64,000 bases of DNA from CBDCFV01 sp965203835 (GTDB lineage Bacteria > Chloroflexota > Dehalococcoidia > Lucifugimonadales > UBA3495). Shown in pieces: positions 63,630 to 64,000 of the stretch. The translations under genes and the position numbers were made by a program. The stretch covers positions 3,906,001 to 3,970,000 of the forward strand of contig OZ241919.1 in the NCBI GenBank assembly GCA_965203835.1, in the 5' to 3' direction. Numbering within the stretch: the stretch's first letter is position 1; every line of letters starts with the position of its first letter. The notes under the pieces were generated by a model that was given only the letters and a program-made list of their open reading frames with translations, searched no databases and was not told the origin of the DNA.

Positions 63630-64000
63630 ATGGGACTGAAAAGGCTCCTGTTGAAACCCCTTTCGGGGTATCCCGGCGGTTACAAGAAGATGCGGCGGGG
63701 CACCCAACCTTTTGACGGGACGCCACCTTTCAAGGTGCCCGATAACCCCAAGGACCGCCGCAGCCGGATACCGCCCACCGGCTACCGGGAATACTGGTAT
63801 CCGGCACTTCCTGCCAAGGACGTGAAGAGGGACAAGCCGGCTATGCTGCGGATGCTGGGCACCGACGTGGTCTTCTTCAGGGACAAGCAGGGCGAGGTAC
63901 AGGCGTTGCTGGACTGGTGTCCCCACCGCGCGGTCTACCTGTCCATGGGCCGCTGCTACTTCGAAGGATTTCTTACCTGTCCATACCACGGGGCGACCTT
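63630..64000 (+). CDS. Rieske [2Fe-2S] oxygenase, partial at window end
   Basis: The frame starts at ATG 63630 and runs off the window after 123 codons. The last part has DWCPHRAVYLSMGRC and then LTCPYHG, the two Cys-His pairs (C-x-H and C-x2-H) of a Rieske cluster. It resembles ring-hydroxylating oxygenase alpha subunits. With the BenD-like SDR upstream it suggests an aromatic-compound dihydroxylation route. The catalytic domain is not visible. Confidence 0.85.
   Translation, partial: MGLKRLLLKPLSGYPGGYKKMRRGTQPFDGTPPFKVPDNPKDRRSRIPPTGYREYWYPALPAKDVKRDKPAMLRMLGTDVVFFRDKQGEVQALLDWCPHRAVYLSMGRCYFEGFLTCPYHGAT

Noticed and set aside
62417..63631. Minus-strand open frame of 404 codons
   Set aside because: It is antisense to the SDR and HigA genes; only those show family motifs.

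Overview
The window looks like a chromosomal segment of a Chloroflexota bacterium, most likely Dehalococcoidia or a SAR202-like lineage. This is inferred from gene content, not from a marker gene. The supporting signs are oligopeptide-binding lipoproteins with Val-Glu-Lys repeat linkers, several flavin-dependent LLM oxidoreductases, a Baeyer-Villiger monooxygenase, hydantoinase A/B, RraA-like and VOC proteins, and a tmRNA tag resembling the short Dehalococcoides-type tag. Base composition is moderately GC-rich and genes are dense on both strands.

Layout. 1-12 kb: a peptide-binding lipoprotein, a DEAD-box helicase, a sulfatase with its formylglycine-generating enzyme and an M24 peptidase, then a peptide ABC importer (binding protein, two permeases). 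12-20 kb: copper amine oxidase, amidohydrolase, MOSC protein, a conserved two-gene unit of unknown function, NHL-repeat and DUF1800 proteins, RraA-like protein. 20-30 kb: transketolase-like enzyme, MFS exporter, tandem VOC protein, amino-acid-type binding lipoprotein, Baeyer-Villiger monooxygenase, hydrolase, LLM oxidoreductase. 30-42 kb: histidine kinase, a repeat-rich surface protein, a Gfo/Idh/MocA dehydrogenase, a CDF-like protein, a PAS-LuxR regulator, a one-protein two-component system ending in a DNA-binding domain, and a KefB-type antiporter whose gene carries a one-base frameshift.

42-48 kb holds the most unusual content: fragments of three transposases beside tRNA-Arg(UCU); a GrdB-family selenoprotein whose in-frame UGA would otherwise be read as the end of a short gene; a PuuE-type deacetylase; tmRNA with its promoter and terminator; and an AAA ATPase overlapping closely with a TOPRIM-like DUF3226 gene, a pair resembling phage-defence modules. 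48-60 kb: Moco/cytochrome fusion, DinB-like protein, two LLM oxidoreductases around a hydrolase, scramblase-like protein, beta-propeller, PaREP1-like protein, hydantoinase A and B, Uma2 protein. 60-64 kb: a HEPN-motif gene and a 184-bp MITE lie between a truncated copy of the 5' end of a BenD-like dehydrogenase gene and the intact gene; an orphan HigA antitoxin and the start of a Rieske oxygenase follow.

Together the genes suggest a heterotroph that imports peptides and oxidises or hydrolyses amines, hydantoins, sulfate esters, ketones and aromatic compounds. The best candidates for new biology are the selenoprotein, the HEPN/MITE/duplicated-gene arrangement and the ATPase-TOPRIM pair. All calls are from reading sequence and translations; no database search was run.
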